Part shown: one piece after another, positions 17,170-25,174 of the stretch | Numbering within the stretch: the first letter of the stretch is position 1 | Layout of the letters: every line of letters starts with the position of its first letter | Origin: Streptococcus cristatus ATCC 51100 | GTDB lineage: Bacteria > Bacillota > Bacilli > Lactobacillales > Streptococcaceae | Direction of reading: 5' to 3' | NCBI RefSeq assembly: GCF_000222765.1 | Contig: NZ_AFUE01000010.1 | Span: 62,001 to 126,000 of the forward strand | DNA: 64,000 bases | Notes under the pieces: generated by a model | What the model saw: only the letters and a program-made list of their open reading frames with translations | What the model was told of the DNA's origin: nothing | Database searches by the model: none | Position numbers and translations under genes: made by a program

Positions 17170-19638
17170 TTGAAAAAAGAACTGAAATTTTTAGGTGACT
17201 ATTATGAACAGATTTGTTTTATTTTAATTAGTTGTTTAATCTTAGATGTGACAGCTGTTAATATTAATGTCTCCTCAGCTTTTAGAATATTTACTATCAA
17301 TTCCCCGTTCCTAATTTTTGCAATGATTATTAGTGGAATTGCATGCTGGTTGCTAGGACGCTATATTTCAAAATTTCTACGAAAAGAAACATTTATCGCT
17401 ATTGTAGTTGTCTTTTTTATCTATATGCTATTTTCTTATCTGCTGGAAATCACAAGAAACTTGAATGATTTTTCTTATAAAATATGGGATATTGACAAGA
17501 ATCATTTATGGCAAACTAATAGTTTATATCTAATAATTCCCATACTAGCTTTTGGAATTATTAACAAATATATTCTGAAAGAAGGTAAGCAGGAACCATT
17601 TAAAACTTTTAATATTAATTACCAGAACTTAAGTTTTATGGAGACATTAGTCGTTTCCCAGTTATTTATTATAATGTGTTTAACAGATTATAAATTGCCA
17701 GCGGTAATGGATAAACTTTCATTATTTTTAGAATTTACGAATACAAATAGTGAGCAATATATTTTTCGATTAATTGGGTTTGTTATCTACATTGTTCTAG
17801 TCTCTACAATTCCAAGCTTCATACTTGTGAAAGGTATGAGAGATGTTATTAACAATCGTTCTAGTTTTTCAGTAGCATTTACATTTAGTGCACTTTTTGC
17901 GTTTATCTTCAATTACACAATTCAGGATAGTCTCAAGGCTGATGTAATCATATTAGATTTACGCTTATTTACAGGAGCAACACTTTTTCAGATTATTATC
18001 TTTTTTGCTTTATTTTTATTAATTTATTTAATTTGTAATAGTTTTTTATTCCCGACAATCATTTGTATATTTTTGGGAGTTGTTACAACTATTGCAAATA
18101 GTTTGAAATTTCAATTTAGGCAGGAGCCAATTCTTCCTAGTGACTTAGCTTGGTTGAAGACACCCAGAACCTTGCTAAGCTATGCAGATGGACATTATGG
18201 AATGTATATTTTACTTAGCGTTTCTATAGTAACAATATTCTATCTTGCTGTTAGAAAATATATTTTACCAAATAAATTAATCCAGAATTTCAAACATAGA
18301 CTAGCTTTAATTTTACTAATCTGCAGTTTTTTTGCTACAGTTACAGGAATCTTTTCGTCTAAAAAAGATGGAAGAATTGCAGAAAATATCCCTGTGATTT
18401 CTATTTTGAATAATTACCATGATCTAACTTGGTATGGCAATACGATTAATTCTCAATTACGATCATTGACATTCGTATGGTTCTCGCAGATGTCAGAAAC
18501 TGTGATGACACAGCCGAATGGTTATAGTCAGTCAAAGATTCGTTCTTTGGAAGAAAAGTATAAACAATTAGCAGATTCAATAAATACTACTAGGTCAAAC
18601 CTAATAAGCGAGCAAACTGTAGTTTATGTTTTGAGTGAAAGTTTTTCTGATCCTGAAAGGCTTTCAGGCATATCAATTACAACAAATCCGATTCCAAATA
18701 TTCGTGATGTCAAATCACGAACGACAAGTGGTTTGATGCAATCAGACGGTTACGGTGGCGGAACTGCAAATATGGAGTTTCAAACAATTTCAGGACTTCC
18801 ATACTATAATCTTTCACCAAGTATATCGGTTCTCTATACAGAAATTGTTCCTAGAATGAATGTATTTCCTGCAATTAGTGATCAATTTGAATCGAAGAAT
18901 CGTATTGCCATACATTTAGCTGCTCCAACGAATTACTCTAGAGATATTATTTATAAGACATTAGGGTATGATAAATTTATTTCTTTAGGAACTAGTGGAT
19001 TATCTGTTTATAGACAAGGAGAGAATTATAGCGATGCTTCTACTTATCAACTAGTAATAGATAACTTAAAGAAAGAGCAAAATCAGTTTTTTTCAGTAAT
19101 AACAATGCAGAATCATGCACCTTGGTCAGAAAGCGAGCCCTCAAATCTTATGGCACAAGGCGAGGGCTTTACAGCCAATGAAAATAACAAGTTAATAAAC
19201 TATACTCGCTTGCTCTACCACACAGACAATGCGACCAAGGAGTTTCTAGATAAGCTTTCTAAGTTTGATAAAAAGATAACAGTAGTCTTTTATGGTGATC
19301 ACTTGCCAGGTCTATATCCTCAATCAGCTTTTAAGGATCATCCCGAAAATCAATATTTGACCGATTACTTTATCTGGAGTAATTATGAGACACCTAAGTT
19401 GAACTATCCTTTGGTTAATTCTAGTGATTTTTCAGCCCTACTACTTGAGCAGACCAATTCGAAAGTATCTCCTTACTACGCCTTATTGACTGAGGTTCTC
19501 CATAAAGCCAGTGTGGACAAGAAAGCACTGGATTCATCAGCTCAGGAAATTGCAGATGATTTGAAATTGATCGAGTATGATATGGTTGGTGGAAAAGGAT
19601 ATCTTTCGAAGGATTTCTTTGCTGTACCAGCAAAATAA
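17170..19638 (+). CDS. GacH-like phosphoglycerol transferase (LTA synthase superfamily)
   Basis: 822-aa membrane protein: about ten N-terminal membrane helices (residues 15-410) and an extracellular sulfatase-fold domain from about 485. The nucleophile is the Thr of GGGTANMEF (residue 532, codon 18763-18765); VLSESFSDPE, YGDHLPG and MQNHAPW give the metal-site elements. In group A Streptococcus the gene after the rgpF homologue, gacH, adds sn-glycerol 1-phosphate to side-chain GlcNAc, so the same role is likely here. Starts at TTG directly after the rgpF stop with a GAGGGAAGAAG Shine-Dalgarno. A terminator follows. Confidence 0.83.
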   Translation: MKKELKFLGDYYEQICFILISCLILDVTAVNINVSSAFRIFTINSPFLIFAMIISGIACWLLGRYISKFLRKETFIAIVVVFFIYMLFSYLLEITRNLNDFSYKIWDIDKNHLWQTNSLYLIIPILAFGIINKYILKEGKQEPFKTFNINYQNLSFMETLVVSQLFIIMCLTDYKLPAVMDKLSLFLEFTNTNSEQYIFRLIGFVIYIVLVSTIPSFILVKGMRDVINNRSSFSVAFTFSALFAFIFNYTIQDSLKADVIILDLRLFTGATLFQIIIFFALFLLIYLICNSFLFPTIICIFLGVVTTIANSLKFQFRQEPILPSDLAWLKTPRTLLSYADGHYGMYILLSVSIVTIFYLAVRKYILPNKLIQNFKHRLALILLICSFFATVTGIFSSKKDGRIAENIPVISILNNYHDLTWYGNTINSQLRSLTFVWFSQMSETVMTQPNGYSQSKIRSLEEKYKQLADSINTTRSNLISEQTVVYVLSESFSDPERLSGISITTNPIPNIRDVKSRTTSGLMQSDGYGGGTANMEFQTISGLPYYNLSPSISVLYTEIVPRMNVFPAISDQFESKNRIAIHLAAPTNYSRDIIYKTLGYDKFISLGTSGLSVYRQGENYSDASTYQLVIDNLKKEQNQFFSVITMQNHAPWSESEPSNLMAQGEGFTANENNKLINYTRLLYHTDNATKEFLDKLSKFDKKITVVFYGDHLPGLYPQSAFKDHPENQYLTDYFIWSNYETPKLNYPLVNSSDFSALLLEQTNSKVSPYYALLTEVLHKASVDKKALDSSAQEIADDLKLIEYDMVGGKGYLSKDFFAVPAK

Positions 19639-19668
19639 AAATAGAATAGGTTTACCAATTCTATTTTT
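19638..19668 (+). terminator. Terminator of the rgp operon
   Basis: 10-bp stem AAAATAGAAT/ATTCTATTTT with a 10-base loop and T run, immediately after the GacH-like gene. Confidence 0.75.
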
Positions 19669-19708
19669 TATTATTTTATGCTAAACTAGTAGTAAGGGGG
19701 GTGAAGAT

Positions 19709-20197
19709 ATGATAAAGATTTTTGGGAAAGTCCGCTATCATTGGCAACCAGAAATGTCGGTGTTGGTGATTTATTGGTCTTTGTCAGTCATTCCGATTTT
19801 TATAGGACTGGCCTTGATGTACGAAAGCTCCAATGTTCCGACTCTTGTCCTCTTTTCATTCTTTTTGTTCATGGTCTTACTGGCTATCGGTGTGCATAGA
19901 TATTTCACGATTTATGATGACGGTATTTTGCGCATTATTACGGCAAATCCTTTCACGCCAATCAAGATTGATATTTCAACGATTGAGAAGCTAGAAGTTA
20001 CAAAAACGTCTATCACCCTTCATTTTACAGGGAAGAGTCGTAGCAGGACCTTCTGTATGCGGAAGTGGCCAAAAAAATATTTTGTCAACGCCCTAGCTTT
20101 AAATGAGCATTTTAAAGGCGAAGTGGAATTAGTAGACAATCTGACTCTTCTAGATTATTTCGAGGTCTACTATGGTGACCAATCTAAGAAAAATTAG
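19709..20197 (+). CDS. ebsA: EbsA-family membrane protein
   Basis: 162 aa with two hydrophobic segments (about 17-40 and 48-66) followed by a cytoplasmic, PH-like beta domain (IDISTIEKLEVTKTSITLHF). Matches EbsA-family proteins found in streptococci and enterococci next to a ferredoxin gene and cmk, as here; the biochemical role is not established. AAGGGGGGTG Shine-Dalgarno. Its 3' end overlaps the convergent ferredoxin gene by four bases. Confidence 0.75.
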   Translation: MIKIFGKVRYHWQPEMSVLVIYWSLSVIPIFIGLALMYESSNVPTLVLFSFFLFMVLLAIGVHRYFTIYDDGILRIITANPFTPIKIDISTIEKLEVTKTSITLHFTGKSRSRTFCMRKWPKKYFVNALALNEHFKGEVELVDNLTLLDYFEVYYGDQSKKN

Positions 20198-20391
20198 TCT
20201 TTTAGCAGAGCTCGGGTTGGACAGTTTTTAATAGCCTCGAGAATCTCAGGCTGACTCTCAACCTCTTTCGCTAAGAGCTGGTCGTCTTGATAAAATTTGA
20301 CAATGCCATTATCGTGATAATCAAAAAGATCTGAGTAGGTCTGGCAGAGTCCGCAAGCAATGCAACGTTCGGGAATGAGTGTAACTTTCAT
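20194..20391 (-). CDS. 4Fe-4S ferredoxin
   Basis: Small electron carrier of about 65 aa with one complete [4Fe-4S] ligand set: CIACGLC near the N-terminus and the distal Cys in NCPTRA. The spacing fits single-cluster ferredoxins of Firmicutes. An ATG at 20397 is two codons upstream, but a promoter (TTGAGT, 17 bases, TACAAT at 20398-20403) ends directly against it, so transcription should begin at about the ATG at 20391 and I take that as the start. No Shine-Dalgarno is present for either. Convergent with ebsA. Confidence 0.85.
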   Translation of the reverse strand: MKVTLIPERCIACGLCQTYSDLFDYHDNGIVKFYQDDQLLAKEVESQPEILEAIKNCPTRALLKD

Positions 20392-20397
20392 ACTCAT

Positions 20398-20426
20398 ATT
20401 GTAATAAGATTTTTAGAAAAACTCAA
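20398..20426 (-). promoter_or_regulatory. Ferredoxin promoter giving a leaderless mRNA
   Basis: On the minus strand TTGAGT (20426-20421), 17-base spacer, TACAAT (20403-20398), then six bases to ATG 20391. No room for a ribosome binding site. Confidence 0.6.
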
Positions 20427-20436
20427 GGAGGAAGTC

Positions 20437-20895
20437 ATGGAAAAAGAACCATGGGAAGCAGATGTATATGATAATGGAGCAGAGAAATTGAATCGCAGAA
20501 AGAAAAGTCAGGCGAGTCGAGTTGATCGCTGGCTGACAATATTAGCGGCTGTTTTTCTAGTGATGGTCATTGCTATGGCACTCTTTTTCGCCTACCTATC
20601 TACTGGTGGAAGTAATAAAAAGACCGTTATGGATGGATTTTATGGTACTTCTAATGCAGCTGCATCTTCAAGTAGCAGCGCAGAACAACCAGCTCCATCA
20701 GAGCAACCAAGTGAATCAGAAGAAAAGCCAACTCAGTCTTCAGAAGGTACTTTGACTGTTCAGCCTGGTGAAGGAGAAGCTGCGATTGCAGCGCGTGCAG
20801 GTATCTCTATTGCAAAATTGGAGCAATTAAATCCGTCGCACATGTCTACTGGTTCTTGGTATGCCAACCCAGGTGACATTGTTAAGATTCAGTAG
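20437..20895 (+). CDS. LysM-containing surface-associated protein (SAG1386/EF1546 family)
   Basis: 152 aa: a basic, RKK-rich cytoplasmic N-terminus, one membrane helix (about residues 33-56), a Ser/Glu/Pro-rich extracellular spacer (70-105) and a C-terminal LysM domain (LTVQPGEGEAAIAARAGISI ... NPGDIVKIQ) expected to bind peptidoglycan. Matches the family that usually precedes cmk in streptococci. Strong AAGGAGG Shine-Dalgarno. Nine bases separate it from cmk, so they are probably co-transcribed. Confidence 0.82.
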   Translation: MEKEPWEADVYDNGAEKLNRRKKSQASRVDRWLTILAAVFLVMVIAMALFFAYLSTGGSNKKTVMDGFYGTSNAAASSSSSAEQPAPSEQPSESEEKPTQSSEGTLTVQPGEGEAAIAARAGISIAKLEQLNPSHMSTGSWYANPGDIVKIQ

Positions 20896-20904
20896 GAGCG
20901 GGTT

Positions 20905-21582
20905 ATGAAACAGATTCAGATTGCGATTGATGGACCTGCGTCAAGTGGAAAATCCACTGTTGCAAAGATTATTGCCAAAGATTTTAATTATACCTATTTG
21001 GATACGGGTGCCATGTACCGTGCAGCTACTTATATGGCTCTGCGAAATCATCTGACTGAAAATGATGTAGATGAGATCGTAACCTTGCTCGAGACTTATT
21101 CGATTAGTTTTGGTCGTTCTGAAAATGGTGAGCAGCTAGTGTTTGTAGGAGATGTTGATGTCACTCATCCGATCCGAGAAAATGAAGTAACCAATAATGT
21201 GTCGTGGGTGGCAGCTATCCCGGAAGTGCGTGAAAAATTGGTTCATTTGCAGCAGTTGATTGCTGCACAGGGCGGCATCGTCATGGATGGACGTGATATT
21301 GGAACGGTCGTCTTGCCAGATGCAGAATTGAAGATTTTTCTAGTTGCTTCAGTTGAGGAAAGAGCAGAACGCCGCTACAAAGAGAACCTTGAAAAAGGGA
21401 TTCCAGCTGATTTGGAAACTCTCAAAAGAGAAATAGCGGAGCGGGACTACAAGGATAGTCATCGCGAAGTATCACCCTTGAAACCAGCAGCTGACTCCAT
21501 TCATTTTGATACGACTGGCATTGGAATTGCAGAAGTTGTCAAATTTATTGAAGAAAAAGCGAAAAAAATTATTGACAAATAA
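20905..21582 (+). CDS. cmk: Cytidylate kinase
   Basis: Phosphorylates CMP/dCMP to the diphosphate. 225 aa, normal length. P-loop GPASSGKST at residues 9-17, LDTGAMYRA substrate-binding motif, and GRDIGTVV further on. The C-terminus carries the lid RRYKEN and the conserved [13 protein letters not shown]. The stop codon lies inside the spacer of the infC promoter. Confidence 0.95.
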   Translation: MKQIQIAIDGPASSGKSTVAKIIAKDFNYTYLDTGAMYRAATYMALRNHLTENDVDEIVTLLETYSISFGRSENGEQLVFVGDVDVTHPIRENEVTNNVSWVAAIPEVREKLVHLQQLIAAQGGIVMDGRDIGTVVLPDAELKIFLVASVEERAERRYKENLEKGIPADLETLKREIAERDYKDSHREVSPLKPAADSIHFDTTGIGIAEVVKFIEEKAKKIIDK

Positions 21583-21600
21583 AAAGAAACTTGGTATGAT
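21572..21600 (+). promoter_or_regulatory. Strong promoter of infC-rpmI-rplT
   Basis: Consensus TTGACA (21572-21577), 17-base spacer, TATGAT (21595-21600) with an upstream TGG. It overlaps the end of cmk. Best sigma-70-type promoter in the window. Confidence 0.85.
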
Positions 21601-21606
21601 AGTGGA

Positions 21607-21755
21607 GTTGAGAAAAGCAGAAGTGAGAACTTCTCGCCTTGCGACTAACGTTGTCTGGCTCTACAGGATTCAGTTTCAGTGATGAAATACTATCATGTAG
21701 TGCGGGTTTGCGTTAGCAGGTCCGCACTTGTTTTTCTCTAAAAATAAAAAAAGAG
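21607..21755 (+). ncRNA. infC operon leader (attenuator, L20-leader type)
   Basis: About 150-nt structured leader between the promoter and infC. It contains an AGAAGT/ACTTCT hairpin (around 21620-21636), a central region, and a terminator (AGTGCGG 21699-21705 with CCGCACT 21722-21728, then T5). Firmicute infC-rpmI-rplT leaders regulate by premature termination in response to L20; assignment to that class is by position and layout, not by alignment. Confidence 0.65.
21699..21736 (+). terminator. Intrinsic terminator in the infC leader
   Basis: 7-bp GC-rich stem, 16-base loop and TTGTTTTT tail, placed only about 30 bases before infC, as expected for an attenuator. Confidence 0.75.
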
Positions 21756-21764
21756 GTGAAAACC

Positions 21765-22286
21765 ATAGCAAAACAAGACTTATTCATCAATGATGAAATT
21801 CGTGTGCGTGAAGTTCGGTTGATCGGTCTTGACGGCGAACAATTAGGTATTAAACCGCTTAGCGAAGCCCAATCTCTTGCGGATGAAGCAAATGTCGATT
21901 TAGTCCTGATTCAGCCACAAGCTAAACCACCTGTTGCGAAAATTATGGACTATGGCAAGTTCAAGTTTGAGTATCAGAAAAAGCAGAAAGAACAACGTAA
22001 AAAACAAAGCGTTGTCACTGTGAAAGAAGTACGTCTCAGTCCTACCATTGATAAAGGGGACTTTGATACAAAACTTCGTAACGCACGCAAGTTCCTTGGA
22101 AAAGGAAACAAAGTTAAGGTATCCATTCGCTTTAAAGGACGGATGATTACCCATAAAGAAATTGGAGCTAAGGTCTTGGCAGACTTTGCTGAAGCAACTC
22201 AAGATGTTGCGATCATTGAGCAAAAGCCTAAGATGGATGGACGTCAAATGTTCATGCAAATGGCACCGATTAGTGACAAAAAATAA
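21765..22286 (+). CDS. infC: Translation initiation factor IF-3
   Basis: IF-3 binds the 30S subunit and checks the start codon. Standard N-domain ([16 protein letters not shown]), lysine-rich linker ([11 protein letters not shown]) and C-domain ([19 protein letters not shown]). A GTG at 21756 could start a slightly longer protein, but that GTG is itself inside the Shine-Dalgarno AAGAGGTGA and has none upstream. The AUA codon at 21765 sits five bases after the Shine-Dalgarno, and infC genes are known to use rare AUU/AUC/AUA starts for autoregulation, so AUA is my preferred start. Confidence 0.9.
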   Translation: MAKQDLFINDEIRVREVRLIGLDGEQLGIKPLSEAQSLADEANVDLVLIQPQAKPPVAKIMDYGKFKFEYQKKQKEQRKKQSVVTVKEVRLSPTIDKGDFDTKLRNARKFLGKGNKVKVSIRFKGRMITHKEIGAKVLADFAEATQDVAIIEQKPKMDGRQMFMQMAPISDKK

Positions 22287-22319
22287 ACTGTCAAAAAGTT
22301 AGAAAAAGGAGATTTTATC

Positions 22320-22520
22320 ATGCCAAAACAAAAAACACACCGCGCATCAGCTAAACGTTTCAAACGTACAGGTTCTGGTGGCTTGAAGCGTTTCCGTGCT
22401 TACACTTCTCACCGTTTCCACGGAAAAACTAAGAAACAACGTCGTCATCTTCGTAAAGCATCTATGGTGCATGCAGGAGATTTCAAACGTATCAAAGCAA
22501 TGCTTACAGGTCTTAAATAA
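22320..22520 (+). CDS. rpmI: Ribosomal protein L35
   Basis: 66-aa, strongly basic 50S protein with the family opening [18 protein letters not shown] and the KQRRHLRKA core. AAAAAGGAG Shine-Dalgarno. Between infC and rplT as in most bacteria, transcribed from the infC promoter. Confidence 0.97.
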   Translation: MPKQKTHRASAKRFKRTGSGGLKRFRAYTSHRFHGKTKKQRRHLRKASMVHAGDFKRIKAMLTGLK

Positions 22521-22565
22521 GAGATTTTGTAACAATTATCTAGGAAATATTGGAGGAAATAAAAC

Positions 22566-22925
22566 ATGGCACGTGTTAAAGGTGGCGTTGTATCACGCAA
22601 ACGTCGTAAACGTATTTTAAAATTAGCTAAAGGTTACTATGGAGCAAAACACATCTTGTTCCGTACTGCAAAAGAGCAAGTAATGAACTCTTACTACTAT
22701 GCATACCGTGACCGTCGTCAGAAAAAACGTGACTTCCGTAAATTGTGGATCACTCGTATCAATGCGGCAGCTCGTTTGAACGGACTTTCATACTCACAAT
22801 TGATGCATGGTTTGAAATTGGCTGAGATCGAAGTGAACCGTAAAATGCTTGCTGACTTGGCTGTTAACGATGCAGCAGCTTTCACAGCTCTTGCAGATGC
22901 AGCTAAAGCTAAACTTGCTAAATAA
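22566..22925 (+). CDS. rplT: Ribosomal protein L20
   Basis: 119-aa basic protein, [20 protein letters not shown] at the N-terminus, then AKGYYGAK and [11 protein letters not shown]. It assembles early on 23S rRNA and, in Firmicutes, binds the operon leader to repress synthesis. TTGGAGG Shine-Dalgarno. Last gene of the operon; a terminator follows at once. Confidence 0.97.
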   Translation: MARVKGGVVSRKRRKRILKLAKGYYGAKHILFRTAKEQVMNSYYYAYRDRRQKKRDFRKLWITRINAAARLNGLSYSQLMHGLKLAEIEVNRKMLADLAVNDAAAFTALADAAKAKLAK

Positions 22926-22931
22926 GAATAC

Positions 22932-22963
22932 AAAGAGTTGAAACATTGTTTCAACTTTTTTCT
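22932..22963 (+). terminator. Terminator of the infC operon
   Basis: AGTTGAAAC/GTTTCAACT 9-bp stem with a 3-base loop and T6. Confidence 0.85.
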
Positions 22964-22970
22964 TTTCAGG

Positions 22971-22999
22971 ATGACAATCGCTAAGTGTTTTAGTATAAT
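22971..22999 (+). promoter_or_regulatory. comEB promoter
   Basis: ATGACA (22971), 17-base spacer, TATAAT (22994-22999). Confidence 0.75.
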
Positions 23000-23024
23000 A
23001 TAGTGAGAATGGATGGAGGACTGA

Positions 23025-23495
23025 ATGATGAAGTCAAATCGGCTAGCTTGGGATGAATACTTTGCAGCACAGGCACTTTTGATTGCCAACCGTTCGACCT
23101 GTAAGCGCGCCAAGGTCGGTGCGGTCTTAGTCAAGGATAATAAGGTCATATCGACCGGCTACAATGGCTCTGTTTCAGGAACAGAGCACTGTATTGATCA
23201 TGAGTGTTTGGTCATCGATGGTCATTGCGTGCGAACCTTGCATGCAGAGGTCAATGCTATCTTGCAGGGAGCTGAGAGAGGCGTTCCTAAGGGATTTACG
23301 GCTTATGTGACTCATTTTCCTTGTTTAAACTGTACCAAGCAACTGCTTCAGGTTGGCTGCAAGCGTGTGGTCTACATCAACCAATATCGGATAGATGATT
23401 ATGCTCAGTACCTTTACAAGGAAAAGGAAGTGGAACTGGTGCATTTGCCACTAGAAGATGTGAAAGAGGCTATTGCTCAGACGGAGTTGGTATAG
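23025..23495 (+). CDS. comEB: dCMP deaminase (ComEB family)
   Basis: Zinc-dependent deaminase converting dCMP to dUMP for thymidylate synthesis. 156 aa. The catalytic motif HAEVNA and the zinc pair PCLNC are present, with an extra Cys/His cluster (CKRAKVG, CIDHEC, HCVRTLHAE) that forms the second zinc site in this family. Named for its B. subtilis homologue in the comE operon; no competence-box sequence is visible upstream. Single-gene unit with its own promoter and terminator. ATG 23025 or 23028 could both serve; GGAGG precedes them. Confidence 0.92.
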   Translation: MMKSNRLAWDEYFAAQALLIANRSTCKRAKVGAVLVKDNKVISTGYNGSVSGTEHCIDHECLVIDGHCVRTLHAEVNAILQGAERGVPKGFTAYVTHFPCLNCTKQLLQVGCKRVVYINQYRIDDYAQYLYKEKEVELVHLPLEDVKEAIAQTELV

Positions 23496-23551
23496 TTTGC
23501 TTGAAATATTTAGCACTAATCATCCGCTTAGATCGAATAAATCTAAATGAT

Positions 23552-23586
23552 AAAGTTATAGTTTTGAACTATAGCTTTTCTTTTGA
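23552..23586 (+). terminator. Terminator of comEB
   Basis: 12-bp stem AAAGTTATAGTT/AACTATAGCTTT with one G-U pair, loop TTG, then a T-rich run. Confidence 0.75.
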
Positions 23587-23614
23587 AAATGATTCAGCAT
23601 AATTCTAAAAATCA

Positions 23615-23623
23615 TGATATAAT
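23615..23623 (+). promoter_or_regulatory. metK promoter, extended -10
   Basis: TGATATAAT ending at 23623, a few bases before the riboswitch core; no strong -35. Confidence 0.65.
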
Positions 23624-23633
23624 GGAGAGGTTA

Positions 23634-23880
23634 TATAGTCCCGATAAGATGGTAGGAAACTTCTATCAGTACTTTGTAACTCGCAAACAATGACGGCTCC
23701 AAAGTTACTCGTCATTCAACGGTTGCAGCTATGCAGCGGTCACCCTATGCGCCTTACTAGCTTCAGAAATAAAAAGGTATCGTTTTTATTCCTTTTGCGT
23801 CGTAACTCGTGGGCGAGATGATTTGCAATCATTTTGGAGTTTGTTTACTTGTTTAATATTTTTTAAGGGGGGACATTTCT
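23634..23880 (+). promoter_or_regulatory. SMK-box (SAM-III) riboswitch upstream of metK, with long linker
   Basis: Translational SAM sensor. The 5' core at 23638-23680 reads GTCCCGATAAGATGG, then GGAAAC and a distal CTTTGTAAC, matching the E. faecalis SMK box (GTTCCCGAAAGGATGG ... GGAAAC ... CCTTGTAAC). GTCCC can pair with GGGAC inside the Shine-Dalgarno AAGGGGGGAC (23865-23873), hiding it when SAM is bound. Unlike the compact Enterococcus element, about 180 nt separate the core from the Shine-Dalgarno. That linker holds several hairpins (AATGACG/CGTCATT, AATAAAAA/TTTTTATT, ATGATT/AATCAT). Confidence 0.82.
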
Positions 23881-25071
23881 ATGTCAGAACGTAAACTTTT
23901 CACGTCTGAGTCTGTATCGGAGGGACATCCCGATAAGATTGCAGACCAAATTTCCGATGCTATTTTGGATGCTATTTTAGCTCAGGATCCAGAGGCTCAT
24001 GTCGCAGCTGAAACTGCTGTTTATACAGGCTCCGTTCATGTTTTTGGAGAAATTTCGACTACAGCCTATGTAGATATCAATCGGGTGGTTCGTGATACCA
24101 TTGCAGAGATTGGCTACACCAATACAGAGTATGGCTTTTCTGCAGAGACAGTTGGAGTCCATCCATCTTTGGTGGAACAGTCGCCAGATATTGCTCAAGG
24201 GGTCAATGAAGCATTTGAGGTACGAGGAAATACTCAAAAAGATCCGTTGGATTTGATTGGGGCTGGTGACCAAGGCCTTATGTTTGGTTTTGCGGTGGAT
24301 GAAACGCCAGAGCTCATGCCATTGCCTATTTCTCTCAGTCATAAACTGGTGCGTCGCTTGGCAGAACTGCGCAAGTCAGGTGAATTGTCTTATCTGCGAC
24401 CAGATGCCAAGTCTCAGGTTACGGTCGAATACGATGAAAATGATCGACCAATTCGTGTAGATACGGTAGTTATTTCTACTCAGCATGATCCTGAAGTCAG
24501 CAATGAACAGATTCATCAGGATGTTATCCAAAAGGTCATTGCTCAGGTGATTCCAAGCGAATACTTGGATGGTCAGACCAAGGTCTTTATCAATCCTACT
24601 GGCCGCTTTGTTATCGGTGGTCCGCAAGGGGACTCTGGCTTGACAGGACGTAAGATTATTGTGGATACCTATGGTGGCTATTCTCGCCACGGCGGTGGTG
24701 CCTTCTCTGGTAAGGATGCAACCAAGGTCGATCGCTCTGCATCTTATGCGGCTCGTTATATCGCTAAAAATATCGTAGCTGCTGGTTTGGCTAAAAAAGT
24801 AGAAGTTCAGTTGGCCTATGCTATTGGGGTAGCTCAGCCCGTTTCAGTCCGCATTGATACTTTTGGAACCGGCGTAGTTTCTGAAAGCAGACTTCAGAAT
24901 GCTGTCCGCCAAATTTTTGATTTGCGTCCGGCAGGTATTATCCAAATGTTGGATTTGAAACGCCCAATCTATCGTCAAACTGCTGCTTACGGTCATATGG
25001 GTCGGACAGATATCGATCTTCCTTGGGAACGCACAGACAAGGTAGCTGCGCTCCAAGCAGCTTTGCAATAA
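23881..25071 (+). CDS. metK: S-adenosylmethionine synthetase
   Basis: Makes SAM from methionine and ATP. 396 aa, normal length. [12 protein letters not shown] opens the first domain, GAGDQG is the ATP-contacting loop and GGAFSGKD the P-loop-like motif; DIDLPWE lies near the end. Translation should be turned down by SAM through the SMK box directly before it. Single gene with a strong terminator. Confidence 0.97.
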   Translation: MSERKLFTSESVSEGHPDKIADQISDAILDAILAQDPEAHVAAETAVYTGSVHVFGEISTTAYVDINRVVRDTIAEIGYTNTEYGFSAETVGVHPSLVEQSPDIAQGVNEAFEVRGNTQKDPLDLIGAGDQGLMFGFAVDETPELMPLPISLSHKLVRRLAELRKSGELSYLRPDAKSQVTVEYDENDRPIRVDTVVISTQHDPEVSNEQIHQDVIQKVIAQVIPSEYLDGQTKVFINPTGRFVIGGPQGDSGLTGRKIIVDTYGGYSRHGGGAFSGKDATKVDRSASYAARYIAKNIVAAGLAKKVEVQLAYAIGVAQPVSVRIDTFGTGVVSESRLQNAVRQIFDLRPAGIIQMLDLKRPIYRQTAAYGHMGRTDIDLPWERTDKVAALQAALQ

Positions 25072-25077
25072 AATAAT

Positions 25078-25107
25078 AGCTCTCGGTTTAAACTGAGGGC
25101 TTTTTTG
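25078..25107 (+). terminator. Terminator of metK
   Basis: 12-bp stem AGCTCTCGGTTT/AAACTGAGGGCT with two G-U pairs followed by T6. Confidence 0.85.
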
Positions 25108-25129
25108 TCTAGGAAAATGGATAAAACTA

Positions 25130-25138
25130 TGATATAAT
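25130..25138 (+). promoter_or_regulatory. murA promoter, extended -10
   Basis: TGATATAAT ends 36 bases before the murA start; -35 not obvious. Confidence 0.65.
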
Positions 25139-25174
25139 AAAGAGTAATACCGTGAAAGAGCTAAATTTTAAAAC

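Noticed and set aside
22718-23149. 143-aa minus-strand frame across rplT and comEB
   Set aside because: Shadow of two well-supported genes and crosses their terminator and promoter.
23496-23551. Competence box before or after comEB
   Set aside because: No TACGAATA-type motif; ordinary sigma-70-type promoter explains the gene.
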